Positions 54,459-63,103 of a stretch of DNA of 64,000 bases are shown here, in pieces. Position 1 is the first letter of the stretch; each line of letters starts with the position of its first letter. Under the pieces are notes generated by a model. The model saw only the letters and a list, made by a program, of their open reading frames with translations, did no database searches and was not told where the DNA came from. Source of the stretch: RGIG4097 sp964550635 (GTDB lineage Bacteria; Bacillota; Clostridia; Christensenellales; CAG-917); NCBI GenBank assembly GCA_964550635.1, contig CAZJZV010000003.1:1-64000 (forward strand), in the 5' to 3' direction. A program made the translations under genes and the position numbers.

Positions 54459-56201
54459 ATGAGTTATACGGATAATTTCAACGAATGGCTATCGTCAAAA
54501 GAACTCGACGAAAAGGATAGAGCAAGACTCATGTCCCTTTCCGAAAACGAGAAGAAAGAAGCCTTTTGGGGACCCCTTGAATTTGGCACCGCAGGCATGC
54601 GCGGTATCATCGACCTCGGCACGAATAGAATGAACGTCTACACCGTGAAACGCGCGACCAAAGGACTTGCGGATTATATCGCGACTTTGGGCAGACAAGC
54701 AATGGACAAAGGTGTAGTCATCTCCTACGACACGAGAAGATATAGCAGTGAATTTGCAATCGCATCCGCAAAGGTGCTTGCCGCCAACGGTGTGAAAGTT
54801 TGGTTGTTTGAAGACGTCCGTCCCGTCCCCGTATGCTCGTTTGCTATCCGTCATCTCGGCGCGGTTTGCGGTATTATGATAACCGCTTCGCACAACCCGA
54901 AAATGTACAACGGCTACAAAGTCTACGGCGACGACGGAGCGCAGATGTCGCCCGAAGCGACGGATAAAGTGGTCGAATTTATATCTTCAAGCCCATATTT
55001 CGGCATAAAAGAAGCAATGACGTCCATGGACGGCGGAAACATAAAAGGCAAGAATAACCACCGCGTCGACGACTATATCACTGTCATCGGCAAGGACGTC
55101 GACGAAGAATATTTCAAGGCTATCGAAACCCAAGCACTCTCTCCGTCCGCAGTCAAAGAGTACGGCGGAAAAGTCAAAATCGTCTACACGCCTATCCACG
55201 GAAGCGGTTATATGCCCGTCACGTCTATCCTTGCAAGAATGGGTATTGCGGTTAGCGTCGTTCCCGAACAGGCACAACCCGACACGGAGTTTAGTACCGT
55301 CCGCGTGCCCAATCCCGAAGAGGCGGATACGCTCGCTATGGGCGTTGAACTTGCGGATGAAATCGGTAGCGATATTGTCATAGGAACCGATCCCGATGCC
55401 GACCGTATGGGTATTGCGGTCAGGGACTTCGACGGCAAATTCGTCCTTCTCAACGGCAATCAAATCGGCGTGCTTATCGCGGATTACATAATGCGCCGCA
55501 AGAGCGAAGAAGGCACTCTCCCCAAAAACGGCGCAATCGTCAAAACCATTGTCACCACCGAACTTGCAAGAAAACTTGCGAAGAGTTACGGAGTCGAAAC
55601 TTTCGACGTCTTGACGGGATTCAAGTTTATAGGGGAGTTGATGACGAAATGGGCGGAAACGGGTGAATATACCTACGTTTTCGGCTTTGAAGAAAGTTAC
55701 GGCTCTCTCGTCGGCACCCACGCAAGAGATAAGGATGCAGTCGTCGCCGCCATGATGTTTGCGGAAATGACTTGCTACTACGAGAGCAAAGGCAAGAGTG
55801 TTTACGGTGTGTTGCAAGAAATTTTCGAGAAGTTCGGATATTTCGTAGAAAAGACTATATCCATAACTTTCCCCGGTCTTGACGGCATGGACAAAATGAA
55901 GGCAATAATGCAACAAATGCGCTCCACCGCCTACACCGAAATTTGCGGGACGAAAGTGCTTTCCACGGACGACTACGTGTTGCGCACTACGACCTATCCC
56001 GACGGTAGCAAAGCGGAAATCGCACTCCCCAAAACCAACGCGCTCAAACTCCACCTTGACAACGGTGATTGGATATGCGTCCGCCCGAGCGGCACCGAGC
56101 CTAAACTCAAAATCTACGCCGCCTCTTCCGCGCCCGATCTCCCCACCGCCACCGCCAAAGTCGCCGCCTACCTCTCCCGCTTCAAATCCCTCACCGACTA
56201 A
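54459..56201 (+). CDS. Phosphoglucomutase/phosphomannomutase
   Basis: 580 residues, the length of the PgcA-type alpha-phosphoglucomutases of Bacillota. It interconverts glucose 1- and 6-phosphate, feeding cell-envelope glycans. Motifs in order: FGTAGMRG near 45-52, catalytic serine loop ITASHNPKMYNGYK near 146-159, metal site GTDPDADRMG near 312-321, sugar loop GFEESYGSL near 408-416 and phosphate loop RPSGTEPKLKIY near 545-556. Own promoter within the vanW end; terminator at 56229-56266. Confidence 0.95.
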   Translation: MSYTDNFNEWLSSKELDEKDRARLMSLSENEKKEAFWGPLEFGTAGMRGIIDLGTNRMNVYTVKRATKGLADYIATLGRQAMDKGVVISYDTRRYSSEFAIASAKVLAANGVKVWLFEDVRPVPVCSFAIRHLGAVCGIMITASHNPKMYNGYKVYGDDGAQMSPEATDKVVEFISSSPYFGIKEAMTSMDGGNIKGKNNHRVDDYITVIGKDVDEEYFKAIETQALSPSAVKEYGGKVKIVYTPIHGSGYMPVTSILARMGIAVSVVPEQAQPDTEFSTVRVPNPEEADTLAMGVELADEIGSDIVIGTDPDADRMGIAVRDFDGKFVLLNGNQIGVLIADYIMRRKSEEGTLPKNGAIVKTIVTTELARKLAKSYGVETFDVLTGFKFIGELMTKWAETGEYTYVFGFEESYGSLVGTHARDKDAVVAAMMFAEMTCYYESKGKSVYGVLQEIFEKFGYFVEKTISITFPGLDGMDKMKAIMQQMRSTAYTEICGTKVLSTDDYVLRTTTYPDGSKAEIALPKTNALKLHLDNGDWICVRPSGTEPKLKIYAASSAPDLPTATAKVAAYLSRFKSLTD

Positions 56202-56228
56202 CCGCAGTCATTATAAATTCACAACATA

Positions 56229-56266
56229 ACAAAAACGCTCCCTATGCACAGGGAGTGTTTTTTCAT
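56229..56266. terminator. Bidirectional terminator
   Basis: AAACGCTCCCT, loop ATGCAC, AGGGAGTGTTTTTT, between the convergent stops at 56201 and 56315, with A and T runs on the two sides. Confidence 0.87.
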
Positions 56267-56314
56267 AAAGATATCAATTGTCAAAAAGAGCGCCGTTTTG
56301 TCAGGGACGGGAGT

Positions 56315-58393
56315 CTATTTGATCGAGAACATAAGGTCGCCGTAGTCGGGGAAGGGCCAATAGGTTTTGGCGGTGCGTTTTTCCATTTCGTCGGCGGTGG
56401 CGCGGAGTTTGTTCATCGCGGGGATGACTTCGTCGCGGTAGAGTTTCGCATCGTCGAGTCCGGACGGAATGGATTCCGCTTTTGCAATCGAGTTTTCGAG
56501 AGCGGAGAGATTTTCTTCCGCGGTGGTGTAGAGATTGCAAAGTTCGGCGGTTTTTTCGTGGGACGGAGAGAGTCCTATCGCTCTCATAGAAGATTCACTA
56601 TCCGACAAGAATTTGAGATAATTTCTGACGGCGGGGAGCACGTCTCTCATCGCCATATCCGCCATTGCGTTTGCTTCTATGTCTATGAGTTTGCAGTAGT
56701 TTTCTATGAGAATTTCTTGACGGCTCACCATTTCGCGCTCGGTGAAAACGCCGTGCTTCGAGAACAGTTCGACGTTCTTTTTCGACGTGAAAAGGGGGAG
56801 TGCGTCGATAGTGGTGGGCAGATTGAGAAGTCCGCGTCTTTCCGCTTCCGCCACCCACTCTTGAGAGTAGTTGTTTCCGTTGAAAATGATACGTCCGTGC
56901 TCCTGCATAGTGCGACGAATGATAGCCGTTATCGATGCGTTGAAGTCGGTCGTATTCTCAAGCTCGTCCGCAATAATCGAGAACTCGTCGGCAAGAATCG
57001 TGTTGAGCACGGCGACGGAATCGGACGTTGACGATGCGGAGCCTAACATACGGAACTCGAACTTGTTACCCGTAAAAGCGAACGGTGAAGTGCGGTTTCT
57101 GTCGGTTGAGTCTTTTGCAAAGCGCGGAAGAACGTGTACGCCGACTTCTACTTCGCACCCTGCGCGCTTGGAATATTTTCTGCCGTCCGCTATCGCTTGG
57201 AGTATGCCCGTTAACTCGTCTCCGAGATACATACTGACGATTGCGGGGGGTGCTTCGTCCCCGCCTAAACGGTGGTCGTTGCCTGCGCTTGCGACGCTTA
57301 TTCGGAGCAAGTCTTGATGCTTGTCTACGGCGGAAATCACCGCGGACAATATCAACAAAAACTGCGCGTTTTCTTCGGGGCTTTTCCCGGGGTCGAAAAG
57401 GTTGTAACCGAAATTGGTGGATAGCGACCAGTTGACGTGCTTACCGCTTCCGTTGACTCCCGCAAACGGTTTCTCGTGGAGAATACAGGTCATGCCGTGT
57501 TTCTTCGCGACTTTCTGCATAAGTTCCATTGTCAACTGATTGTGGTCGGTCGCGATGGATGCCGTCGTGAAAATGGGGGCGAGTTCGTGTTGGGACGGAG
57601 CGGCTTCGTTGTGCTTTGACTTCGCGAGAATGCCGAGTTTCCAAAGCTCTTCGTCAAGGTCTTTCATATATGCCGCAATTCTCGGCTTTATCGGTCCGAA
57701 ATAGTGGTCGTCGAGTTGTTGGGTTTTGGGCGGTTTCGCGCCGAAAAGGGTGCGCCCCGCATAGAACAAATCCCTACGTTTTTCAAATACCGCCGTGTCT
57801 ATCAGAAAATATTCCTGTTCGGGACCGACGTTTGCAATTATTCTTTCGGTTTTTCTGCCGAAGAGTTTGAGTATTCTCGTTGCCTGTCTGTTGATCGCTT
57901 CCATTGAGCGAAGTAGGGGAGTTTTTTTGTCGAGAGCGTCCCCGGTGTAAGAGCAAAATGCGGTGGGTATGCAGAGTACGCCGTCCTTGATGAACGCGTA
58001 CGACGTGGGATCCCATGCGGTATATCCCCTTGCTTCGAAGGTCGCACGAAGTCCGCCCGACGGAAAAGAACTTGCGTCGGGTTCGCCCTTTATCAACTCC
58101 TTGCCGTTGAATTCCATGATGACTCCGCCGTCCCTTGTGGGCGAGATGAAACTATCGTGTTTTTCCGCCGTCACCCCCGTCATGGGTTGGAACCAGTGCG
58201 TGAAGTGGGTAACGCCCTTTTCGATTGCCCAATCTTTCATTGCGTTTGCGATGACGTTTGCGGTGTCAAGGGAAAGAGGTCTGTCTTCCGCACAACAAAT
58301 TTTGAGTTCGCGATAGACGTCTTTGGGGAGACGCGCGCTCATCGCTCTATCCCCGAAAACCATACTACCGAATAAATCAGACATAGTAGCCAT
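56315..58393 (-). CDS. glnN: Glutamine synthetase type III
   Basis: 692 residues from ATG 58393, with GGAG at the right distance; 13 further codons upstream carry no start signal. It makes glutamine from glutamate, ammonia and ATP. The length and motifs are of GSIII: GPEQEYFLID near 190-199, GLRATFEARGYTAWDPTSYAF near 115-135 in parts, KHNEAAPSQHELAP near 260-273 and the catalytic region NGSGKHVNWSLS near 319-330. Monocistronic; convergent with the phosphoglucomutase gene. No GlnR or nitrogen-control site recognised. Confidence 0.96.
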   Translation of the reverse strand: MATMSDLFGSMVFGDRAMSARLPKDVYRELKICCAEDRPLSLDTANVIANAMKDWAIEKGVTHFTHWFQPMTGVTAEKHDSFISPTRDGGVIMEFNGKELIKGEPDASSFPSGGLRATFEARGYTAWDPTSYAFIKDGVLCIPTAFCSYTGDALDKKTPLLRSMEAINRQATRILKLFGRKTERIIANVGPEQEYFLIDTAVFEKRRDLFYAGRTLFGAKPPKTQQLDDHYFGPIKPRIAAYMKDLDEELWKLGILAKSKHNEAAPSQHELAPIFTTASIATDHNQLTMELMQKVAKKHGMTCILHEKPFAGVNGSGKHVNWSLSTNFGYNLFDPGKSPEENAQFLLILSAVISAVDKHQDLLRISVASAGNDHRLGGDEAPPAIVSMYLGDELTGILQAIADGRKYSKRAGCEVEVGVHVLPRFAKDSTDRNRTSPFAFTGNKFEFRMLGSASSTSDSVAVLNTILADEFSIIADELENTTDFNASITAIIRRTMQEHGRIIFNGNNYSQEWVAEAERRGLLNLPTTIDALPLFTSKKNVELFSKHGVFTEREMVSRQEILIENYCKLIDIEANAMADMAMRDVLPAVRNYLKFLSDSESSMRAIGLSPSHEKTAELCNLYTTAEENLSALENSIAKAESIPSGLDDAKLYRDEVIPAMNKLRATADEMEKRTAKTYWPFPDYGDLMFSIK

Positions 58394-58513
58394 AATATAT
58401 CTCCGAAAGTTTACGATTATTATATGAAACAAATTATAATCGCGCCACGCCGAAAATGCAACGAAATCGAAATAAATTCTTTGCCAATGATAATTTATTC
58501 TTTGAAAGCGTTA

Positions 58514-58557
58514 TTTATGCAATAAAACACCGCTTTTATGCAATATGTTATGCAAAA
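58514..58557. repeat. Short direct repeats upstream of the hydrolase gene
   Basis: TTTATGCAATA occurs at 58514-58524 and 58535-58545 (21-base period), and a related GTTATGCAAAA at 58547-58557. Spacing of two helical turns suggests protein sites in the divergent region between glnN and the hydrolase gene. Confidence 0.45.
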
Positions 58558-58641
58558 CTGCTTATATTGAATTTTAATTTTTCCAAATTCGTGCTTGCAA
58601 TCGGCTTTGTATTGGTGCAAAATATTGGCAAGGAGTGAATT

Positions 58642-59544
58642 ATGTTAGCGAATATTTTCTTTGATAAATACGTAAAAAAGAACGACGACGCAAGACTTGC
58701 TACGCAGGCGGACCCAGACGGCATTGTCGAAACGAACGATATTCCGTATCTCGACGACGGACACAAGTTGCATATGCTCGATATATACCGCCCCGAAGGT
58801 GCGACGGGCAAAATGCCCTTTATCGTTGATATTCACGGCGGTGCTTGGGTGTATGGGGATAAGGAGTTGAATCGCAAGTATTGCTTGCACCTTGCAAAAG
58901 AGGGCTTTGCAGTCGTCAATTTGAGTTTCCGACTCATTCCCGAAGTGGACTTCGCAGGGTCTATGAAGGATATTTTGGCGGCGCTCGAATTCGTGAAAAA
59001 GAATGCCGATAAATTCGATCTCGATTTGAATAATGCGTTCATCACAGGGGATAGCGCGGGCGGTCATAGTGCCGCTATGGTGCTTGCAAGCGGAAGCAAT
59101 AAAACCCTTCAAGACGCATTCGGCGGGAAAAATCCGATAGATTTCAAGGCGGTTTGTTTCACTTGTGCCGCGTTCAATCCTTCCGATTTTGCCAAAATTC
59201 CGCTTGCCGGTGCGGTGCTATTCAACGGTATGTACGGCAGATTTTATAGGGGCAAAAAGAAACGCGCACTCTATGAAAGTTATGATTTCTCGAACGTCAT
59301 CCCCGACGATATGTGCCCGACCGTACTCATCACCGCCTACGCGGACTTCTTGCGCAAACAATCCCACAGGCTCAAGTCCGAACTCGACGCAAAAGGCGTC
59401 GAAACCCTGCTCATCGACTTCGACGAACCCCTGTCCGACGGCTACAAACTCGAACACGTCTACAATTCAAGCTTCCCCGACCGCGCCGCCTCGACCCTCG
59501 CCAACCAAAAAACCTGCGCCTTCTTCAAATCCAAAATCAACTGA
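58642..59544 (+). CDS. Alpha/beta hydrolase (carboxylesterase-like)
   Basis: 300 residues, no signal peptide. The oxyanion motif is DIHGGAWVYGD (about 53-63), nucleophile Ser in GDSAGGHS (about 138-145), later acidic and His residues in ITAYADFLR and KLEHVYN near the C terminus. This is the HGG/GDSAGG pattern of the hormone-sensitive-lipase or acetyl-esterase group, acting on small esters, possibly acetylated sugars. AAGGAG precedes the ATG. It ends 35 bases before the tracrRNA promoter and is not obviously part of the CRISPR locus. Confidence 0.9.
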   Translation: MLANIFFDKYVKKNDDARLATQADPDGIVETNDIPYLDDGHKLHMLDIYRPEGATGKMPFIVDIHGGAWVYGDKELNRKYCLHLAKEGFAVVNLSFRLIPEVDFAGSMKDILAALEFVKKNADKFDLDLNNAFITGDSAGGHSAAMVLASGSNKTLQDAFGGKNPIDFKAVCFTCAAFNPSDFAKIPLAGAVLFNGMYGRFYRGKKKRALYESYDFSNVIPDDMCPTVLITAYADFLRKQSHRLKSELDAKGVETLLIDFDEPLSDGYKLEHVYNSSFPDRAASTLANQKTCAFFKSKIN

Positions 59545-59578
59545 TCGCAGAGTAGAAGTTTTTGAGAAAAGTGTGCTA

Positions 59579-59607
59579 TTGACAACGGCATGGTTGAGTG
59601 ATATAAT
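59579..59607 (+). promoter_or_regulatory. Promoter of the tracrRNA
   Basis: TTGACA (59579-59584), 17-base spacer, TATAAT (59602-59607): full consensus. Transcription should begin near 59614. Read-through may also supply cas9 mRNA. Confidence 0.88.
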
Positions 59608-59613
59608 AAACTC

Positions 59614-59711
59614 AACCTTTATACCATACCAAACTCTAAAGGTTTCTAAAACAAGGGATTTTTCCCGCAAAGCTCTATCCCTTGATAGTTTTATCAGGGG
59701 ATATCTTTTTT
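59614..59711 (+). ncRNA. tracrRNA of the type II CRISPR system
   Basis: About 98 nt. The 5' part (about 59617-59652), ending TTTCTAAAAC, is the anti-repeat: its complement would start GTTTTAGAAACC and end near TATGGTATAAA, as type II repeats do. The AAGGG that follows TCTAAAAC resembles the nexus start of known tracrRNAs such as that of S. aureus. Next is a small hairpin GGGA/TCCC (59655-59666), then a 12-bp hairpin TATCCCTTGATA/TATCAGGGGATA (59676-59687 and 59692-59703, one G-U pair) and TCTTTTTT, the terminator. It lies directly upstream of cas9 on the same strand, behind a consensus promoter. Confidence 0.85.
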
Positions 59712-59722
59712 AGGAGGATTTT

Positions 59723-62700
59723 ATGTATCGACTTGGTCTTGACATTGGAATAAAGTCAGTTGGCTGGTGCGTTATGGAGTGCGACGAAAGTGGCGAGCCG
59801 AAGCGCATTTTGGCATTAAATTCACGAATTTTCAAAGCGGCTGAAGTTGCGGATATGAAGAAAAACGCTTCTTTGACGTACGAAAGAAGAATGGCAAGGA
59901 GTAGCCGTAGACTTACGAGAAGGCGTGCGTTTAGACTTGAAAGACTTCGTAATGCCTTTGAAGCGCGTGGCGTGAAACTATTTGAGTCGGACGGCGACGA
60001 ATTGGTGCTTACGGAGCACGTGCGCAATTTAGACGTTTTAGCACTGCGAGTTAAAGGACTTTCGGAAAAATTGACGGCGGAAGAGTTTGCTTACGTGCTT
60101 TATTCTATGGCAAAGCATCGGGGTTTTAAGAGTAATAAAAAGAGCGGTGCAACGTCTGCGGAAGACGGAAAACTAAAGAAAGCAATAAGTGAAAATGCAG
60201 AAAAAATAAAACAATGCGGGTGCGCCACGGTCGGAGAATATTTATATAAAGAATATGCGGTGAAAGGTCTGCCAGTCCGCAATAAAGGCGGAAAATACAA
60301 TTTGTGTTTTTCAAGGGATATGATAGCGGATGAAACGTGCGTGTTGTTTGAAAAGCAACGAGCATACGGAAACGATTTTGCATCGCGTGAGATGGAAGAA
60401 GAGTATCTGACCATTTTCAATTCGCAAAGGAATTTTGACGAAGGTCCCGGGAAGGGAAGCAACTACACCGGCGGGCACGAAGTCAAGAAGTGCGAGTTTT
60501 ACGAAGAAGAAGACGTATCGGCGAAGGGAACTTATACGAACGAGTGGGCAACCGCCTATCAAAAAATAAATAATTTAGCCATTATATTGGACGGAGATAG
60601 GCGCAGATTGACGGATGAAGAGCGGGAAATCGTGGTTGATCTTGCTCGAAAAAAGGGAATAGTAAAATATAAAGATGTAAGAAAAGCGCTTGGATTGGTC
60701 GAAGATTACAGGTTTAACGCTCTCAATTACGGTGCTAAAAAGAAAGGCAAGAAATCAAAAAGCGACGATAACGTTTTGAGTTGCGAAGATTCGACGTTTA
60801 TCAATACGAGCAAGAGCAAAGATATAGTAAAAGTGCTTCCCGACGACTTGAAAACCGATGTCGAACTCATTGACGAAATTGCCGAGATATGCACGAAGTA
60901 TTCAAGCCAAAATCTATTTGAAAAAGCGATTGAAGAGAGCGCGATAGTAGGCGGAAGAATAGACGATGAAACGATAGCGAAGTTATGCGCTCTCGATATG
61001 ACGGGATACGGGCATCTGTCTTTGCGAGCGCTTCGAGAAATGATGCCGCATTTGGAGGCGGGATTAGTGTATAGCGAAGCTGTGGAGAAGATAGGATTCT
61101 CGCACTCACGCAAGAATTATGACAAGCAGAAGTATTTAGGCAAAAATCAAATTGTGCGCGAAAAAATCAGAGATATAATCTCTCCCGTCGTGAGAAGATC
61201 CGTTTCGCAAACCGTGAAAGTCATAGATGCAATAATTCGCGAATACGGAAGTCCGTATGCCGTGAATATCGAACTTGCGCGCGATATGTCGTTGAGCAGA
61301 GACGAAAGGGATAAACTAGACAAAGAGATGAAAACTCGCGCTCAAGCAAACGAAGCAATCGCAGAAAGTCTGCGGGCAATCGGCGTAAGACCTACGGCAA
61401 CGAATATGTTGAAAAAGAAACTATACGACGAACAAGACTGCAAGTGCATATATAGCGGAAAACCGTTGGAATACGGCCGTTTGTATGAGGACGGCTATTG
61501 TGAAATCGACCACGTAATTCCTTATAGTCGTTCGTTTGACGATAGTTATAGCAACAAGGTTTTGGTTTTGAAGGAAGAAAATCAAAACAAGAAGCAAAAC
61601 ACTCCGTACGAGTATTTCGAGCGCATAGGACGAGATTTTGACGAATTTACCGCCTTTTGCAAGGCAATCTACGGCAAGGATAATTCGAAAAAAGTCGAAC
61701 TGTTGTTGAAGAAGAAAGTCAACGAAGACGAGCGTAAATCACGCGCGCTCAACGATACGCGTTATGCGTCCCGCCTTATAGCAAACGTGATAGACGATTT
61801 TCTGATTTTTGACGATAATGCGAAAGGAAAGAGGCATACGCTAACCGTAAAAGGTGCAATAACCGCGTATTTGAGAAGATATTGGGGCATACAAAAAATA
61901 CGTGAAGACGGTGATAAACATCACGCCGTAGACGCCGCCGTTATTGCATGTGTAACAAGGGGCATCGAACAAAAAATCGAAAAGTATAATCAGGCAAAAG
62001 AAATAAATCATATCAAAAACGGCGAATACGTTTTGGAAGACGGCGAAATCGTATCGGAAGAGTACTATGATAAGAATAAGAATCTGGTATTGCCCTTCCC
62101 GTATAAAACCTTCAGGGACGAGTTGTCGGCGCGTACCCTGTACGACGAAGATGAAATGAAGGCTGCATTGAGAGCAATAGGTTTTACGGAGAGCGAAGCG
62201 GAATCGGCAAAACCGTTTATCGTGAGTCGTATGGTGACCAGAAAAGGCAACGGAAAACTCCACGAAGACACCGTTTTCAGTGCAAAGTATGCAAACAACG
62301 GCAATCCGCAAATACACGGTGGAGAAAACATAATAGTAAAAAGAACACCGTTGCAAAAATTGAAACTAAAAGACGGAGAAATAGAAGGATATTTCAATCC
62401 AAGCGGAGACCGTTTGTTGTATGAAGCGATCAAACAACGTTTGGAAGAATTCGGCGGAGACGGCGCGAAGGCTTTCCCCGATGATAGACCATTGAGAAAA
62501 CCATGTAAAAACGGGGAAGGGAATATCGTAAGAGCGGTAAAAACTTATGAAAAATACAACGGCGGCGGGATTGAACTTCAAAAGAAAAACGGCGTTGCAA
62601 AAAACGATACGATGATTCGCGTCGACGTCTACTCGAAAAACGGCAAATACTACGGCGTACCTATTTACGTGGCGGATTTGTACAAAGGAGATCTTCCCAA

Positions 62701-63091
62701 TCAAATTGCGACGGCAAATAAACCAAGATGCGAATGGCGAGTCGTTGATGAAACGTATACGTTTGAAACGTCGTTGCACAAAAATGATTTGATCAGAATT
62801 GAGAATGACAAGCCTATCGAGATGAAGAAGAAACGTCAAAACGACAGGAGTAGTCGCCCCGATCTGATTTCGTTCACAAACGGATTGGTTTATTTCGACG
62901 GATTTGATATAGCGACTGCAGGATGTAAGTTTGATGATACGACGGATTGCTATACCACAAGAAAAGGTCTGCAGAACATGAAAAAGATAACAAAATGTGA
63001 AATTGACGTGTTGGGCAACGTGGTTGAAATAACTCGCAAGCCCAAAGCGCCGGAAAAACTGTGTTTCAAAAACAAGCGCGACGAAGAATAG
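59723..63091 (+). CDS. cas9: Cas9, compact type II-C (GeoCas9-like)
   Basis: 1122 residues. RNA-guided DNA nuclease. RuvC-I is LGLDIGIKSVGW with Asp7; an Arg-rich bridge helix (about 53-82, RRMARSSRRLTRRR) follows; REC covers about 85-480 with the type II-C phrases KHRGFKSNKKS and GHLSLRALREMMPHLE. RuvC-II has Glu517 (NIELARD), HNH has Asp596-His597 (CEIDHVIPYSRSFDDSYSN), RuvC-III has His734 and Asp737 (HHAVDAA). The C-terminal PI region (about 900-1122) matches GeoCas9 wording (GKYYGVPIYVADLYKG, LHKNDLIRIE, DVLGNV). All catalytic residues are present. AGGAGG stands before the ATG, just after the tracrRNA terminator. Confidence 0.97.
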   Translation: MYRLGLDIGIKSVGWCVMECDESGEPKRILALNSRIFKAAEVADMKKNASLTYERRMARSSRRLTRRRAFRLERLRNAFEARGVKLFESDGDELVLTEHVRNLDVLALRVKGLSEKLTAEEFAYVLYSMAKHRGFKSNKKSGATSAEDGKLKKAISENAEKIKQCGCATVGEYLYKEYAVKGLPVRNKGGKYNLCFSRDMIADETCVLFEKQRAYGNDFASREMEEEYLTIFNSQRNFDEGPGKGSNYTGGHEVKKCEFYEEEDVSAKGTYTNEWATAYQKINNLAIILDGDRRRLTDEEREIVVDLARKKGIVKYKDVRKALGLVEDYRFNALNYGAKKKGKKSKSDDNVLSCEDSTFINTSKSKDIVKVLPDDLKTDVELIDEIAEICTKYSSQNLFEKAIEESAIVGGRIDDETIAKLCALDMTGYGHLSLRALREMMPHLEAGLVYSEAVEKIGFSHSRKNYDKQKYLGKNQIVREKIRDIISPVVRRSVSQTVKVIDAIIREYGSPYAVNIELARDMSLSRDERDKLDKEMKTRAQANEAIAESLRAIGVRPTATNMLKKKLYDEQDCKCIYSGKPLEYGRLYEDGYCEIDHVIPYSRSFDDSYSNKVLVLKEENQNKKQNTPYEYFERIGRDFDEFTAFCKAIYGKDNSKKVELLLKKKVNEDERKSRALNDTRYASRLIANVIDDFLIFDDNAKGKRHTLTVKGAITAYLRRYWGIQKIREDGDKHHAVDAAVIACVTRGIEQKIEKYNQAKEINHIKNGEYVLEDGEIVSEEYYDKNKNLVLPFPYKTFRDELSARTLYDEDEMKAALRAIGFTESEAESAKPFIVSRMVTRKGNGKLHEDTVFSAKYANNGNPQIHGGENIIVKRTPLQKLKLKDGEIEGYFNPSGDRLLYEAIKQRLEEFGGDGAKAFPDDRPLRKPCKNGEGNIVRAVKTYEKYNGGGIELQKKNGVAKNDTMIRVDVYSKNGKYYGVPIYVADLYKGDLPNQIATANKPRCEWRVVDETYTFETSLHKNDLIRIENDKPIEMKKKRQNDRSSRPDLISFTNGLVYFDGFDIATAGCKFDDTTDCYTTRKGLQNMKKITKCEIDVLGNVVEITRKPKAPEKLCFKNKRDEE

Positions 63092-63103
63092 AGGAGGTGT
63101 GTC

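Noticed and set aside
54987..56054. 355-codon open frame antisense to phosphoglucomutase
   Set aside because: Shadow of a conserved enzyme gene, without start signals.
58642..59544. Alpha/beta hydrolase as an accessory gene of the CRISPR locus
   Set aside because: It is separated from cas9 by the tracrRNA promoter and has ordinary esterase motifs; no functional tie is visible.
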